Assembly: GCA_902795975.1 (NCBI GenBank)
Contig: CADBNE010000053.1
Location: 1 to 27,440 of the forward strand
Reading direction: 5' to 3'
Origin: an uncultured Erysipelotrichaceae bacterium
Lineage (GTDB): Bacteria > Bacillota_I > Bacilli_A > RF39 > UBA660
DNA length: 27,440 bases
Position numbers and translations under genes: made by a program. Shown here one piece after another: positions 8,877 through 17,155 of the stretch. Position 1 is the first letter of the stretch, and every line of letters starts with the position of its first letter. Below the pieces are notes generated by a model. It was not told where the DNA came from. It searched no databases and saw only the letters and a list, made by a program, of their open reading frames with translations.

Positions 8877-8905
8877 ATTTTAGCACATTTTCAATAATAC
8901 ATCAA
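8877..8905 (-). promoter_or_regulatory. promoter of the T-box-dut-metG transcript
   Basis: Minus-strand TTGATG, a 17-base spacer and TAAAAT, with TG one base before the -10 (extended). Transcription should begin near 8870, giving a leader of about 230 bases. Confidence 0.65.
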
Positions 8906-8930
8906 TACTATTTTTTTATAAAGTTGATAA

Positions 8931-9464
8931 CTATATTTCTTCCAAATATTTACTTATATATTTAATAACTAACTTAACTAATTTATACTCTTCTTTTGTT
9001 ACTTTTTTTTCAATATTATATAAACATATTAAACCTAATACTTCATCATTAAATATTATTGCTTCATTTATATAACTACATTTTATTATATCGCCATCTA
9101 TAATTTCTAAATTTTTTTCATATTCTTCAAATAAGGATTCTCTTCTATTAATAGCTTTAATCATATTTTTACTAGGCTTTTTATTAATATACATATCTTT
9201 ATTTATACCAGAATAAGCAACAATATTATCTTTTTCTATTATTAATACCTCACTATTAGAATATTCATTTAATATATCTGTTATTTCTTGTAAAAGATTA
9301 CCAAGCTTATTTAATCTAGAATACTTTTTAATAAGCATATATTCACTATTATAAAAGAATTCTAAATAATCATTTTCATCAATATTTATTCTATTTCTAA
9401 TTTCTTTAGGAATAACTATTCTTCCAAGTCCATCAACTTTTCTAATTAAATATTTATCTTTCAT
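8931..9464 (-). CDS. spoVT: SpoVT-like AbrB-family transition/sporulation regulator
   Basis: DNA-binding regulator. Residues about 5-50 form a SpoVT/AbrB swapped-hairpin domain (RKVDGLGRIVIPKEIR). The remaining ~125 residues resemble the GAF-like sensor half of SpoVT, with the aliphatic pattern typical of that fold (VLIIEKDNIVAYSGI, SYINEAIIFNDEVLGLICLY). With the start at ATG 9462-9464, which has a GAGGG site seven bases before it, the protein has 177 residues, essentially the length of Bacillus SpoVT (178). AbrB itself is about 95 residues, so SpoVT is the better match. In Bacillus spoVT is next to mfd and abrB next to metS; here the gene sits next to dut-metG. Function in sporulation is inference. 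Confidence 0.82.
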   Translation of the reverse strand: MKDKYLIRKVDGLGRIVIPKEIRNRINIDENDYLEFFYNSEYMLIKKYSRLNKLGNLLQEITDILNEYSNSEVLIIEKDNIVAYSGINKDMYINKKPSKNMIKAINRRESLFEEYEKNLEIIDGDIIKCSYINEAIIFNDEVLGLICLYNIEKKVTKEEYKLVKLVIKYISKYLEEI

Positions 9465-9528
9465 ATAATCCCTCATGTTTATTTTTAACAAGATATACTA
9501 ATTTATACTTTAAAAATAAGAAATTGTA

Positions 9529-9537
9529 TGCTATAAT
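9529..9537 (+). promoter_or_regulatory. possible extended -10 promoter for the pyrophosphatase gene
   Basis: TGCTATAAT (TGn plus TATAAT) lies 67 bases before the start codon. The best -35 at 17 bases is TTTAAA, which is poor. The leader would include a run of alternating A/T at 9551-9576. Confidence 0.35.
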
Positions 9538-9604
9538 TATTTAATTGGAAATTTATATATATTTTATATATATAATTTGCTAATTATTAAAAAGGAGTGT
9601 GTAT

Positions 9605-11224
9605 ATGAAAGCAACATTTGTATTTGGACATAAAAACCCTGACACTGATGCTGTATGTAGTTCAATTGCATTAGCAAATTTAAGAACACAATTAGGTGAA
9701 AATGCTATTCCAAGAATTTTAGGAGACTTAAATCCAGAAACTGAATTTGTACTTAATCATTTTAAAATTAAAAAACCTAAATATTTAAATGACGTTAGAT
9801 TACAAATTAGAGACCTTGAATATGGAAAAGGATTTTTCTGTAATGAAAATGAATCATTATTTAATCTTATCAAACAATTAAAAGAAGAACATTTAAGTTC
9901 TATTCCTATTGTAGATGATAATAACAAATACTTAGGATTAGTATCAATGAAAAATATTGCTAACTCATTTATTAGTTGGGAATATGATACAATTGATACT
10001 TCATATAAAAATATTGAAGAAACATTAAATGCAGAAAGTATTTTAAAGTTTGATGAAGAAATTAATGGTACACTTTTAGTAGCATCTTATCAAAGTAATA
10101 CATTTATTAAAAATGTAGAAATTGATAGTAATACTGTATTAATTGTTGGAGATAGACATGCTATTATAGAGCATGCTGTTGAAAATGGTGTTAAACTTAT
10201 AATTATTACAGGAAATAATGTTATTAAAGAAAAACATATTGAAATAGCAAGAAAGAACCACGTTAATATAGTTCGAACACCATTAAGAACATTCAATGTA
10301 GTTAAAATAATTGGAATGTGTAACTATGCTAAAACATTACTTGAAACAGATGTAACTCATTTTGAAGAATTTGACTATGTAAGAGATTTTAATGAAGAAC
10401 ATAGTAAATTAAAACACAAAGTATATCCAGTTATTACTAGAGATGGTGAATGTTTAGGTGTTATTCAACCTAGTGATGTTAATAATAAGATTAAGAAAAA
10501 AGTAGTATTAGTTGACCATAATGAGAAAGACCAAACAGTTGATGGTATTGATGATGCTGAAATAGTTGGTATAGTAGACCACCATAAATTTGGTACTATA
10601 GGTACTTCACAACCAATAAATATTAGAAATATGCCTGTTGGATGTACTTCTACTATAGTATTCCAATTATATAAAGAAAATGGAATATTAATACCAAGAA
10701 ATATAGCAGGTATTATGTTATCAGCTATTATTTCTGATACATTATTATTTAGATCACCAACTACTACACAAACTGATATTGAAACAGCTAAAAAATTAGC
10801 TAAAATATCTAATACAGATATGGATACATATGCTATTGAAATGTTTAAAGCAGGTTCTTCTATTAAAGGTAAATCAATGGAAGATTTATTATTTGCTGAT
10901 TTCAAAAACTTTAATGAAGAAGATTATAAGATTGGTGTAGGTCAAATAAATACATTAAATATTGATGATATTAAAGCTAAAGAAGACGAATTAAATGAAA
11001 CAATTGAAAGAAATGCTGCAAATAATGGATATCATATTTTATGTTTATTTGTTACAGATATAATTAATGAAGGTTCATATCTTTACTTCAATGAAAAGAG
11101 TAAAGAAATACTTGAAAATGCTTATGATGTAGAAAACTTAACTCAAGGTTACTACTTACCAGGAATTATTTCAAGAAAGAAACAAATTATTCCAAATATA
11201 TTAAAAGTGTTAGAAAATAAGTAA
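9605..11224 (+). CDS. ppaC: CBS-DRTGG-containing manganese-dependent (family II) inorganic pyrophosphatase
   Basis: Hydrolyses pyrophosphate, pulling biosynthetic reactions forward. The N-terminal DHH part carries GHKNPDTDA at residues 6-14. An inserted regulatory block follows: a CBS motif (SLFNLIKQLKEEHLSSIPIV), a DRTGG domain (about 140-245), and a second CBS motif containing HKVYPVITRDGECLGVI. The DHH core then resumes (VLVDHNEKD, VGIVDHHKFG) and a DHHA2 domain ends the 539 residues. This is the architecture of clostridial-type CBS-PPases regulated by adenine nucleotides and diadenosine polyphosphates (family knowledge). I chose ATG 9605 because AAGGAG stands seven bases before it; a GTG two codons upstream is too close to that site. 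Stand-alone gene with its own terminator. Confidence 0.94.
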   Translation: MKATFVFGHKNPDTDAVCSSIALANLRTQLGENAIPRILGDLNPETEFVLNHFKIKKPKYLNDVRLQIRDLEYGKGFFCNENESLFNLIKQLKEEHLSSIPIVDDNNKYLGLVSMKNIANSFISWEYDTIDTSYKNIEETLNAESILKFDEEINGTLLVASYQSNTFIKNVEIDSNTVLIVGDRHAIIEHAVENGVKLIIITGNNVIKEKHIEIARKNHVNIVRTPLRTFNVVKIIGMCNYAKTLLETDVTHFEEFDYVRDFNEEHSKLKHKVYPVITRDGECLGVIQPSDVNNKIKKKVVLVDHNEKDQTVDGIDDAEIVGIVDHHKFGTIGTSQPINIRNMPVGCTSTIVFQLYKENGILIPRNIAGIMLSAIISDTLLFRSPTTTQTDIETAKKLAKISNTDMDTYAIEMFKAGSSIKGKSMEDLLFADFKNFNEEDYKIGVGQINTLNIDDIKAKEDELNETIERNAANNGYHILCLFVTDIINEGSYLYFNEKSKEILENAYDVENLTQGYYLPGIISRKKQIIPNILKVLENK

Positions 11225-11249
11225 ACTAGGTGTATAAACCTAGTTTTTT
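11223..11249 (+). terminator. intrinsic terminator after ppaC
   Basis: AAACTAGGT, a short loop and ACCTAGTTT form a hairpin followed by six T residues directly after the stop codon. Confidence 0.85.
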
Positions 11250-11262
11250 ATTTATTCTTTTA

Positions 11263-11291
11263 TTGATATTTAAAAACTTTTTTGATAAATT
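11263..11291 (+). promoter_or_regulatory. promoter for the frameshifted surface-protein gene
   Basis: TTGATA, a 17-base spacer and TAAATT end 18 bases before the GTG start at 11310. A GGTGAT ribosome-binding site lies between. Confidence 0.55.
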
Positions 11292-11309
11292 CAAAATAGG
11301 TGATATAAA

Positions 11310-12415
11310 GTGAAAAATAAAACTATATATACAATTTTAATTATTACTATATTAGGGTTATGCACATATATATTTTTAGATAATAAAGAAAAAGATTCTA
11401 AAGATAAAAATAGTAATTCAAATAGTCAAGTAACAAGTAACATAGTGAGTAATACTACATCAAATGAAATAGATCAAATAATAATTCTAATGATATAAGT
11501 AATGAAATAAATTTCAATAGTAATACAACAAGTAATATTATTACATCAAATAGTAATTCAAATATATCTAATAGTAATATTATAAACTCTAATTCAAATA
11601 CAATAAGTAACAAGACTTCAAATAGTAATAGCTTAAGTAATTCTAATAAAGTAAGTAATAAAAAATCTAATAGCAACACTACTAGTAATAAAAATAGTAA
11701 TAATACAGGACTTAATACAAAGGGAGTATTTACTGGAATATATCAAGATAAAAATAATATGTTAAAAATATTTCAATTAGATAATAAATTACACTATGTA
11801 ATTTTTAAAACAGACCCTTCTTATGGAAATAATACACTATATCAAAGAAGCACATGTACTATATCAGGTAATAAAGCTACATGCAAAGGTAATAATAATA
11901 CATTTACTTTAAATAGTACATCTATTACATATGATAAAATTAATAGTTATTTTACTGGTGGTACTTTAAATAAAGTTAAAAATTATACTATGGAAAATTA
12001 TTATGTTGACTTTATGGATGGGAATACTTCATATTTAAATACAAATAATGGTATATATATTAATAATAAAGATAGTATTAAACTATATCAATTAAATAAG
12101 GATAAAATAAAAGCAATAATTAATGTTACAAAGAAAAAAGATGGAGTTAGAGATAATTCAATACCTAGTAAATTTTATAAAGAAATATACCTTACTAAGA
12201 GTGGTAATAAATTAGTTGGTGCAACACCAGATGGACAAATAGAAATAACAGTAGGACAAGGAAAAATAACTGTTAAATCTAAATCAACAAATATTGCAGA
12301 TATCCTATATCATTTAACAACAGAAAATAATACTAAAGAATACAAATCTGTAGAATATACTTATAAAGGAAAATATACTTTAAATAATATAGTAAGTGAA
12401 CATTTTCCAGATTAA
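11310..12415 (+). pseudogene. anchored surface protein with Asn/Ser-rich linker, interrupted by a one-base frameshift
   Basis: The GTG start at 11310 has a good GGTGAT site. It encodes a lysine-containing start, one membrane segment (about residues 5-23) and the beginning of an Asn/Ser/Lys-rich linker, then stops at 11496-11498. The linker continues without a stop in the -1 frame from 11468 to 12415: about 80 more residues dominated by Asn and Ser, then a ~220-residue C-terminal domain. Adding one A to the AAA run at 11476-11478 would restore a 368-residue open frame (D-Q-N-N-N-S-N). There is no lipobox, because the residue before Cys18 is Leu. The cause may be a true mutation, phase variation or an assembly error. 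A shared terminator follows. Confidence 0.7.
11759..12415 (+). CDS. C-terminal domain ORF of the frameshifted surface protein (hypothetical)
   Basis: The longest intact open frame of the broken gene, 218 residues from the first ATG in frame. No ribosome-binding site precedes this ATG, so it is unlikely to be an independent gene. I recognise no family. The sequence appears to hold two related halves. One begins GIYQDKNNMLKIFQLDNKL just upstream and inside the ORF, and the second begins GIYINNKDSIKLYQLNKDK at about residue 95. Both continue with beta-strand-like alternation. A Cys pair (CTISGNKATC) lies in the first half and could form a disulfide outside the cell. Probably an extracellular beta-rich module; function unknown. 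Confidence 0.5.
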   Translation: MLKIFQLDNKLHYVIFKTDPSYGNNTLYQRSTCTISGNKATCKGNNNTFTLNSTSITYDKINSYFTGGTLNKVKNYTMENYYVDFMDGNTSYLNTNNGIYINNKDSIKLYQLNKDKIKAIINVTKKKDGVRDNSIPSKFYKEIYLTKSGNKLVGATPDGQIEITVGQGKITVKSKSTNIADILYHLTTENNTKEYKSVEYTYKGKYTLNNIVSEHFPD

Positions 12416-12446
12416 AAAAAATAGTTCTTAATGAACTATTTTTTTG
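12414..12446. terminator. bidirectional terminator between the surface-protein gene and mfd
   Basis: AAATAGTTC, a five-base loop and GAACTATTT, flanked by an A-run on the left and a T-run on the right. It serves the rightward surface gene and the leftward mfd; the mfd stop codon lies within the stem. Confidence 0.85.
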
Positions 12447-15400
12447 TTGCAATAATAATATTTATTAAATCTACTAAATAATATATATAATGTTTATCTA
12501 AATTTATAGTATCAAGGGTAATTATTAATTCTTTATTCTTCATACCAAATCTAAATTTTCTAGTTAGTTTACATACATCCATAAATAGTCTATCGCCATC
12601 TATATTATTTGAAATATCTACTGGTAAATAGATAGATATTGAATTCTTAGTTTGTATAACCTTCTTAATTCCTATCTTTTTAGCACAGTGTTCAAATAAT
12701 TCTTCATACATATATATTACTAACTCATCACTTACATGACCAAATCTATCTTCTATTTCACTCTTAATATCATTTAATTTATCTATAGAATCAATACTAT
12801 TAATCTTTTTATGAATTTCAATTTTAATATCCTCATCTTCTACATAATTATCATCTATTGATGTAGATACCTCAACTAAAGGTAAAGATTCCTTTGTTTC
12901 CTCTTCTTTTGGTTCTATACCTTTTAACCTATTAATTTCTTCATTTAACATCTTTAAGAATAATTCAATACCTATAGAATCAATAAATCCTGCTTGTTCA
13001 CTACCTAATATATCTCCAGCACCTCTTATAGATAAATCCCTCATTGCTATAGCAAATCCACTACCTAATTCAGTAAATTCTTTTATAACATTTAATCTCT
13101 TTTGTGCTACATCAGATAATATTCTACCTTTTTTATACATTAAATAACAATAAGCAATCTTATTACTTCTTCCAACACGACCTCTAATTTGGTATAACTG
13201 TGATAATCCAAAGCAATCTGCATCTATAATTATTAAAGTATTAACACTAGGAATATCTATTCCTGTTTCAATAATAGTAGTACAAATCAATATATCATAT
13301 TCTTGATTTTGAAATTTAATCATTACATCTTCAAGGTCTTTTTTATCCATTTTACCATGAGCATAACATATTCTTGCTTCTGGAACTAATCTACTTATTT
13401 CTTGTACTTTTAATTCCATATTATCTATATGATTATATAGTAAGAATACTTGACCATTTCTCGCCATTTCTTTATAAACTGCATCTTTAATAACTTGATT
13501 ATTTTCCTCTAATACATAAGTTTGAATAGGATATCTATCAACTGGTGGTGTCTCAATTAAAGATAAACTTCTTACACCTGCCATAGACATTTGTAATGTT
13601 CTAGGTATTGGTGTAGCACTTAATGTTAATACATCAATATTAGTCTTATATTCTTTTATTTTTTCTTTATGTTTAACACCAAATCTTTGTTCCTCATCAA
13701 TTACCAAGAATCCCAAGTTTTTAAATTCTATATCATCACTTAATATTCTATGTGTTCCAATTAATAAATCTACTTTACCTTCTTTTAATCGTTCTATTAT
13801 ACTTTTTTGCTTCTTCTGAGTAACAAATCTATTCATTACTTCAATTTCTACTCCAAACCCTTTAAAACGCTCTATAGCGTTATTATAGTGTTGAATCGAT
13901 AAAATAGTCGTTGGACACAATAAAGCCACCTGTTTACCCGATAAAATAGCCTTAAATATAGCTCTAAAAGCTACTTCAGTTTTACCATATCCTACATCAC
14001 CACATAATAATCTATCCATAGGAGATGAAGACTCCATATCTTTCTTTATTTCATCTACAACTCTTAACTGATCAGAAGTAGGAGTATAAGTAAATTCCTT
14101 TTCAAATTCTATTTGAGTTTCATCATCTTTATTAAATTTAAAACCTTTTATACTTTCTCTTTCAGCATATAACTTTAATAAATCTCCAGCTATATTTTCA
14201 AGTTTCTTTCTTACCCTTAACTTAGTCTTTTCCCATTCAGTACTTCCTAATTTATTTAATTTAGGAACAATACCTTCATTAGATGAATATTTACTAATTA
14301 ACTCTAAATTTTCTACAGGTATATATAATTTATCTCCACCTTTATATTCTATTTGTAAATAGTCTTTTAACATTCCATTTTTAGTTAATGTTCTAATACC
14401 TTTATAAATACCAATACCATGTATATTATGTACTACATAATCATCAATATTTAATTTATTAATATCTCTTATTTTATTTCCTATTTTAAAATTAGTTTTA
14501 TATGAAACATAACTATCTTTTTTATTATATAATTCCTTTTCACTAACAACTACATATTTATCTAATATAAATCCTGATGAAATATGTTTATTAATTATAT
14601 TTATTTTATTATCTATTATTTCATTTTCATTTGTAACAAATATATTATTATTTTCAATATCTTTTAAGAACTTATCTATTTTATATTTAGATGATATACA
14701 TATTACAATTGTATAACCTGATTTAATATAATTATTTAGTATTAAATTAATATCACTTGCTTTACCAGTAAAATTATCTAATTGATGTACATTATATTTA
14801 AATGAATCTTTATTTATATTATTATCAAAACTCATTAAATAAGTTTTATTATACATATCTCCAATAGATAAATCATTCATATATTTATATGAGCTATCTA
14901 TTGAATTAGATATTTTATATTCATTCATTTCATCAAGTAATAATTCATATGAAGAAATTATAGCATTATAATCATCTACTACTATTTCTCCATCACTTAT
15001 ATAATCAATAATACTAACTGGAGTTATATATTTTTGTATTTCAGCTTGAGATAATTTTTCATCCCTATTTTCTATATTTTTATCTATTAAAAATTCAGTA
15101 TTAGGGTATATAGTTATTTCTTTTAAATTATTAGTAGTTAATTGATTATCAACATTGAATTCTCTAATACTATCTATAGTATCTCCCCAAAATTCTATTC
15201 TTATAGGATTATCATTACCTAATGGAAATACATCTATAACAAAACCACGTAATGCCATTTCTCCTGTTTTAGATATTAATGTTTCACGTGTGTATCCAAT
15301 ATTATATAACTTTTCTATTAATTCATTAATTTTTATATCTTCATTTACTTTTATACATAAGTTACTTTTTTTGTATAAATCTAAAGATGGTAAAAATCTT

Positions 15401-15726
15401 AAATATCCCATTAAGTTAGTTACTATTATTTTTTTTGAATTTGCTAATTCTTTTAATGTTTCTAATCTTGTAATTTTTAATTCTGGAGAAAGTGCTAAAG
15501 CTTCACTTGTTAAAAAATCATCCATTGGAAATAAAACTACATCATTTGTATAATTTGATAATGTTTGATAAAAACAATTTGCTTCATATAATGAATTAAC
15601 GACAAAAAGAATAGATTTATCTATTCTACGAAATTTATTATATACATATAGTGCTTTTAATTCTTTATTTAATCCTAGTATTGTAGTCTCGTCATGTTGT
15701 CCTAGTATATTATCAAAAAAAGACAA
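12436..15726 (-). CDS. mfd: transcription-repair coupling factor Mfd
   Basis: ATP-driven translocase that removes RNA polymerase stalled at DNA lesions and recruits UvrA. The order seen is a UvrB-like N-terminal region (about 1-340), the RNA-polymerase interaction domain with VHNIHGIGIYKGI and the YLQIEYKGGDKLYIPVENL segment, and a RecG-like motor. The motor has Walker A GDVGYGKTE near residue 577, a DEEQRFG box near 676, and motif VI QIRGRVGRS. A C-terminal TRCF domain ends the protein. The length of 1096 residues is slightly short of the usual 1150-1180. The start is TTG at 15724-15726 with an AGGTGAT site 5 bases before it. It is the last gene of the dnaX run and follows pth by 10 bases; Bacillus also has pth and mfd close together. 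Confidence 0.96.
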   Translation of the reverse strand: MSFFDNILGQHDETTILGLNKELKALYVYNKFRRIDKSILFVVNSLYEANCFYQTLSNYTNDVVLFPMDDFLTSEALALSPELKITRLETLKELANSKKIIVTNLMGYLRFLPSLDLYKKSNLCIKVNEDIKINELIEKLYNIGYTRETLISKTGEMALRGFVIDVFPLGNDNPIRIEFWGDTIDSIREFNVDNQLTTNNLKEITIYPNTEFLIDKNIENRDEKLSQAEIQKYITPVSIIDYISDGEIVVDDYNAIISSYELLLDEMNEYKISNSIDSSYKYMNDLSIGDMYNKTYLMSFDNNINKDSFKYNVHQLDNFTGKASDINLILNNYIKSGYTIVICISSKYKIDKFLKDIENNNIFVTNENEIIDNKINIINKHISSGFILDKYVVVSEKELYNKKDSYVSYKTNFKIGNKIRDINKLNIDDYVVHNIHGIGIYKGIRTLTKNGMLKDYLQIEYKGGDKLYIPVENLELISKYSSNEGIVPKLNKLGSTEWEKTKLRVRKKLENIAGDLLKLYAERESIKGFKFNKDDETQIEFEKEFTYTPTSDQLRVVDEIKKDMESSSPMDRLLCGDVGYGKTEVAFRAIFKAILSGKQVALLCPTTILSIQHYNNAIERFKGFGVEIEVMNRFVTQKKQKSIIERLKEGKVDLLIGTHRILSDDIEFKNLGFLVIDEEQRFGVKHKEKIKEYKTNIDVLTLSATPIPRTLQMSMAGVRSLSLIETPPVDRYPIQTYVLEENNQVIKDAVYKEMARNGQVFLLYNHIDNMELKVQEISRLVPEARICYAHGKMDKKDLEDVMIKFQNQEYDILICTTIIETGIDIPSVNTLIIIDADCFGLSQLYQIRGRVGRSNKIAYCYLMYKKGRILSDVAQKRLNVIKEFTELGSGFAIAMRDLSIRGAGDILGSEQAGFIDSIGIELFLKMLNEEINRLKGIEPKEEETKESLPLVEVSTSIDDNYVEDEDIKIEIHKKINSIDSIDKLNDIKSEIEDRFGHVSDELVIYMYEELFEHCAKKIGIKKVIQTKNSISIYLPVDISNNIDGDRLFMDVCKLTRKFRFGMKNKELIITLDTINLDKHYIYYLVDLINIIIATKK

Positions 15727-15736
15727 TATATCACCT

Positions 15737-16297
15737 CTATTTCTGATGATACTTATTCATTAGTTTATCAAATGATAGCTTAGTAAAATCCTCTATAATA
15801 TTTGGTACATTTTTTAGTATTGGATTTATTTTTTCTAATTCTTCATTTGTAAATTTTCCTAATACATAATCCTTTGTATCCATTAATTTATTATTAGAAA
15901 TACCAACTTTCATTCTTTTATATTCATTTGTTCCCAAGTGGCTTTCAATATTTTTTAAACCATTATGTCCACCACTAGAACCTTTATATCTTAATCTATA
16001 AGTACCCACATTTGTATCTAAATCATCACATATTATTAATATATCATTTATATCTATTTTAAAGAAATTTACATAGTCTCGTACAACTTCTCCTGATAAA
16101 TTCATATATTTACCAGGTTTTAACATAATTATTTTTTCACCATTTAAAATAAAATCACAATATTCTCCACTATATTTACTTTTATTAAATGATACATTAA
16201 ATTTTCTTGCAGCCTCATCTAATGCAAGAAAACCTATATTATGTCTTGTATTTTCATATTCCTTACCAGGATTTCCTAATCCTACTATTAACTTCAT
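15737..16297 (-). CDS. pth: peptidyl-tRNA hydrolase
   Basis: Releases tRNA from peptidyl-tRNA that has dropped off ribosomes. Family 1 Pth motifs are clear: GLGNPGKEYENTRHNIGF at residues 6-23 with Asn9 and the catalytic His19, the mid-protein ICDDLD with the Asp ligand, and GSSGGHNGLKNI near 106-117. The length of 186 residues is normal. ATG follows a GGAAAGTGA site that overlaps the rsmI stop, 4 bases away. mfd begins 10 bases downstream. In Bacillus a small gene (fin) lies between pth and mfd; it is missing here. Confidence 0.96.
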   Translation of the reverse strand: MKLIVGLGNPGKEYENTRHNIGFLALDEAARKFNVSFNKSKYSGEYCDFILNGEKIIMLKPGKYMNLSGEVVRDYVNFFKIDINDILIICDDLDTNVGTYRLRYKGSSGGHNGLKNIESHLGTNEYKRMKVGISNNKLMDTKDYVLGKFTNEELEKINPILKNVPNIIEDFTKLSFDKLMNKYHQK

Positions 16298-16301
16298 ACT
16301 A

Positions 16302-17144
16302 TCACTTTCCTTGATATTTTAAGTATTCATCATATACTTCACTTTTTTTCATATCTCTATCAGCAGCTACTAATTTAATTGCTTCTTTACTAGATTTACC
16401 TTCATCTATGTACATTTTAATATGGTCAATTAATGACATATTATACTCATATTTTGATGTATATCCTTCTACAACTATAACTAATTCGCCTTTAAATTCT
16501 ATATTTTGTGAAATAATATCTTCTATTGTTCCTCTATATACTTCTTCATATTTTTTTGTTATTTCCCGGGAAATAGAAATACGCCTATTTCCCAAACAAT
16601 TTAACATATCAGAAAGCATTTCATTAACTCTATGTGGTGCTTCATAAAAAATTAATGTAGAGTTCCATGTGCGTAACTCATTTAATTCATTAATTCTTTT
16701 ACTTGATTTACTATTCAAAAAACCATAAAATGTGAATGGTTTTGGACTAATTCCTGACATAATTAATGCTGGAATTAATGCATTAGCACCTGGAAGACCA
16801 ACTACATTATAACCAGATTCAATAGCAAATCGTGCTAATTCATATCCTGGATCACTAATTACTGGTGTTCCTCTATCGCTAACTAAACCAACATTCATTC
16901 CTTTTTCAAGGTATTCAAGTAATTTATTATGATTATTTACCTCATTATGTTCATGATTTGAAATCATTTTCTTTGAAATATCTAAATATTTTAACAATTT
17001 TCCTGTTTCACGAGTATCCTCACAAAATAAAACATCAACACTTTTTAATACTTCTACTGTTCTATATGTTAAATCTTCCATATTTCCTATAGGTGTAGGT
17101 ATTAAATATAATGTTGGACTTTCATCATAACTTTTTTGTGACAT
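16302..17144 (-). CDS. rsmI: 16S rRNA 2'-O-ribose C1402 methyltransferase RsmI
   Basis: Methylates the ribose of C1402 in the decoding centre of 16S rRNA using SAM. It belongs to the tetrapyrrole methylase fold: YLIPTPIGNMEDLTYR at about 13-28, FCEDTRETGKLL near 40-50, LVSDRGTPVISDPG near 90-105, VVGLPGANALIPAL near 115-128, and YEAPHRV in the middle. The length of 280 residues is normal. ATG follows AAGGAG. It starts 11 bases after trmN6 and ends 4 before pth. The segment encoding ISREI (16560-16575) uses TCC and CGG codons, rare here, and forms a perfect palindrome described separately. Confidence 0.95.
   Translation of the reverse strand: MSQKSYDESPTLYLIPTPIGNMEDLTYRTVEVLKSVDVLFCEDTRETGKLLKYLDISKKMISNHEHNEVNNHNKLLEYLEKGMNVGLVSDRGTPVISDPGYELARFAIESGYNVVGLPGANALIPALIMSGISPKPFTFYGFLNSKSSKRINELNELRTWNSTLIFYEAPHRVNEMLSDMLNCLGNRRISISREITKKYEEVYRGTIEDIISQNIEFKGELVIVVEGYTSKYEYNMSLIDHIKMYIDEGKSSKEAIKLVAADRDMKKSEVYDEYLKYQGK
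16560..16575. promoter_or_regulatory. perfect Noc-type binding site (NBS) inside rsmI
   Basis: TATTTCCCGGGAAATA, a perfect 16-bp palindrome, equals the published binding site of the nucleoid-occlusion protein Noc. A further half site TATTTCCC lies 10 bases to the right (16586-16593). The match is seen directly. That this organism has Noc is inference; the gene is not in the window. Confidence 0.6.
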
Positions 17145-17155
17145 GCTATCACTCC

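Noticed and set aside
9545..9580. AT-rich inverted repeat before the pyrophosphatase gene
   Set aside because: Alternating A/T gives self-complementarity by composition alone, and no riboswitch or operator pattern is visible.
11460..11498. Programmed -1 frameshift to join the two parts of the surface-protein gene
   Set aside because: The overlap between the stops (11468-11495) has no X_XXY_YYZ heptamer in the zero frame and no obvious stem after it, so an indel is simpler.
15280..15290. TGTTTCACGTG, a parS-like half in mfd
   Set aside because: Only the first 11 bases match and the right arm is absent. It encodes the Arg-Glu-Thr segment CGT GAA ACA read on the other strand.
17004..17014. TGTTTCACGAG in rsmI
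   Set aside because: Half match only; it encodes the conserved DTRETG motif of RsmI, which explains the bases.
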